A DNA stretch of 38,781 nt from Fragilariopsis cylindrus CCMP1102 (lineage: Eukaryota > Bacillariophyta > Bacillariophyceae > Bacillariales > Bacillariaceae). Below the pieces are notes generated by a model, which was given only the letters and a program-made list of their open reading frames with translations, was not told the origin of the DNA and ran no database searches. Below, in pieces: positions 37,701 through 38,781 of this stretch. Location of the stretch: assembly GCA_900095095.1 (NCBI GenBank), contig FMBT01000602.1, forward strand, positions 1 to 38,781, in the 5' to 3' direction. Within the stretch, counting starts at the first letter, position 1, and every line of letters starts with the position of its first letter. Both the position numbers and the translations under genes were made by a program.

Positions 37701-38721
37701 ATGAGCGATTCGGACTCCTCTACAGAAGCGGATCCACAAGCTGTCGAATTAGCCAATGCCCAAGCTGCCCAAATTACAGTAACACAACAACTTGTTGCAC
37801 AACTTGGAAACCAACTCGACGCGAATGGACGGCTCCCGATCCGTCACGTACCGCTCACGTTACAAGAACAGGAGTTGCTCACCGATACAATTCCATTGTT
37901 AGCCCCGGATAACTTGCATGGTGTGATCCAAATTATTCGAGATGCTGCCAAACTTACTGGCGAAGAAGATGAAATCGACTTGGAAATCGATCAACTCGAT
38001 ACGCAGACGCAACGAAACCTTTACGTTACGTCACTAAGGTAAGAATGAGTTATATTTTGAATATTTGTTATCGTCGTCGTCTTTGTTAAGTTCAGTGATC
38101 TATATTTGTGATTTGCAATCGATCCGCTTTCACTTGTACTTGTACCTGTGTTCGGATCATGCGTTTCTCAATTTGTGTTGATCTCGTGTCCAGTTCATCA
38201 AGCAACCAAAAGGCAAAAAGGCAAAGGTGATCAAGAAGACGAAATCACCCACCGCTGAGGAGGAGGGTGTGATGTCCGTGGAGGAAGACAACAAAGCAAG
38301 AAGATGGTTACAGGACGCTGGATTCGATCCCGACGATGTCAACAAGGAATGTTTTCTGTTCCATGACGGCGACTATTTTACTGGTGTCACTCCACTCATT
38401 TTTTTCGCCCGCGAGGGCAATCTGACAATGTGTCGGTATTTGTCTGCTCGTGGTGCCGATTGTCGAAAGGTAACAGCCGGCAATCGATCGATGCAGGCGT
38501 TAGGACGAGTTTCTCCCATGCTTGCCGCAGCGTCGAAGGGCAATATCGACGTGTGTGACTGGCTGTTTCGGTATGGCGGGGCCAAAGACGATCTTCGAAG
38601 AACACCAAACAGCCCGGGAGCATCGCCCGTACATGCCATGTTAAACTACGAGTGGATCTCGGATGAAAATCGATTTGCAATCATCCTGGATGATCCGTCA
38701 TGGAGCATTTGCTCGTGCTGA
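37701..38721 (+). CDS. NET-domain plus ankyrin-repeat gene, frame disturbed
   Basis: The ATG at 37701 (MSDSDSSTEADPQAVEL) begins exon 1. Residues about 45-112 (RLPIRHVPLTLQEQELLTDT, VIQIIRDAAKLTG, DEIDLEIDQLDTQTQRNL, YVTSL) match the extra-terminal (NET) domain of BET chromatin proteins, which binds short Lys-rich peptides of chromatin regulators. A GTAAGA donor at 38039 and a GTCCAG acceptor ending 38193 are the natural intron ends. However, the product then leaves the good frame by one base: the coding frame from 38194 reads FIKQPKGKKAKVIKKTKSP. That exon contains two ankyrin repeats (GVTPLIFFAREGNLTMCRYL; VSPMLAAASKGNIDVCDWLF), then stops at 38719. A second coding-like frame (WMIRHGAFARADDSG) continues past about 38685 to the right edge. 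There is no bromodomain. It is either a decaying gene, two adjacent genes, or a real gene with two single-base assembly errors. Confidence 0.6.
38039..38193 (+). other. Probable intron (155 nt) with phase conflict
   Basis: CTAAG|GTAAGA donor and GTGTCCAG acceptor are both good, but joining them puts exon 2 one base out of the ankyrin frame. Confidence 0.5.
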
Positions 38722-38781
38722 CGATAGTGGTGGCATTGACGATACTACGATGAGGGAACGATTTGTATCCCAAAAAACGTT

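Overview
This window looks like nuclear DNA from a diatom or a close photosynthetic stramenopile relative. The evidence: a spliced gene at 35532-36086 (-) opens with a signal peptide ending in ASAFAP, the diagnostic diatom plastid-targeting motif. The exoribonuclease gene at 21034-23502 carries a similar presequence with Phe just after the predicted cleavage point. Introns are few and GT-AG, coding regions are A/T-rich with long Asp, Asn and Thr runs, and there is a DDE_4-type transposase of the kind common in stramenopile genomes. The species cannot be named from sequence alone.

Layout. 1-20.4 kb is a fast-evolving, orphan-rich half: a partial minus-strand gene with an SH3-like module (1-1539), a small orphan (1909-2283), an Asp-repeat protein that contains a captured piece of transposase (2838-3689, -), a possible pseudo-exon interrupted by an 18-G run (4075-4391), an IQ-motif membrane protein (4904-5860, -), a two-exon orphan (6534-7778), a NOT1-like protein with large internal repeats (7962-10895, possibly extended by stop readthrough to 11057), a 2,415-residue protein combining a J domain, an Ulp1-type peptidase, a second Cys-His-Asp peptidase-like domain and zinc fingers (11813-19060), and a convergent PIF/Harbinger-like transposase (19245-20333, -).

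21-38.8 kb is more conserved in character: a plastid-type RNase II/R (21034-23502), a low-complexity Thr/Asn-rich gene (24337-25398, -), a giant protein of about 3,045 residues with VD(H/Q)xP and GW-acidic repeats followed by about 1,300 residues of coiled coil (25873-35009, with one apparent frameshift), a 76-residue plastid-targeted protein (35532-36086, -), a small orphan (36491-36829, -) and a NET-domain plus ankyrin gene at the right edge whose frame is disturbed (37701 onward).

The genes do not form an obvious pathway. The strongest theme is genome dynamics: several coding regions have grown by recent in-frame duplication (repeat periods of 12, 15, 60, 126 and about 132 nt, all multiples of three), one copy pair is identical over 82 nt, and a transposase fragment has been taken into a host-like reading frame. 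The most unusual single gene is the multidomain double-peptidase protein beside the transposase. Several single-base frame conflicts (near 4180, 27270, 38040-38194 and 38685) may be assembly errors or true lesions and should be resolved from reads.
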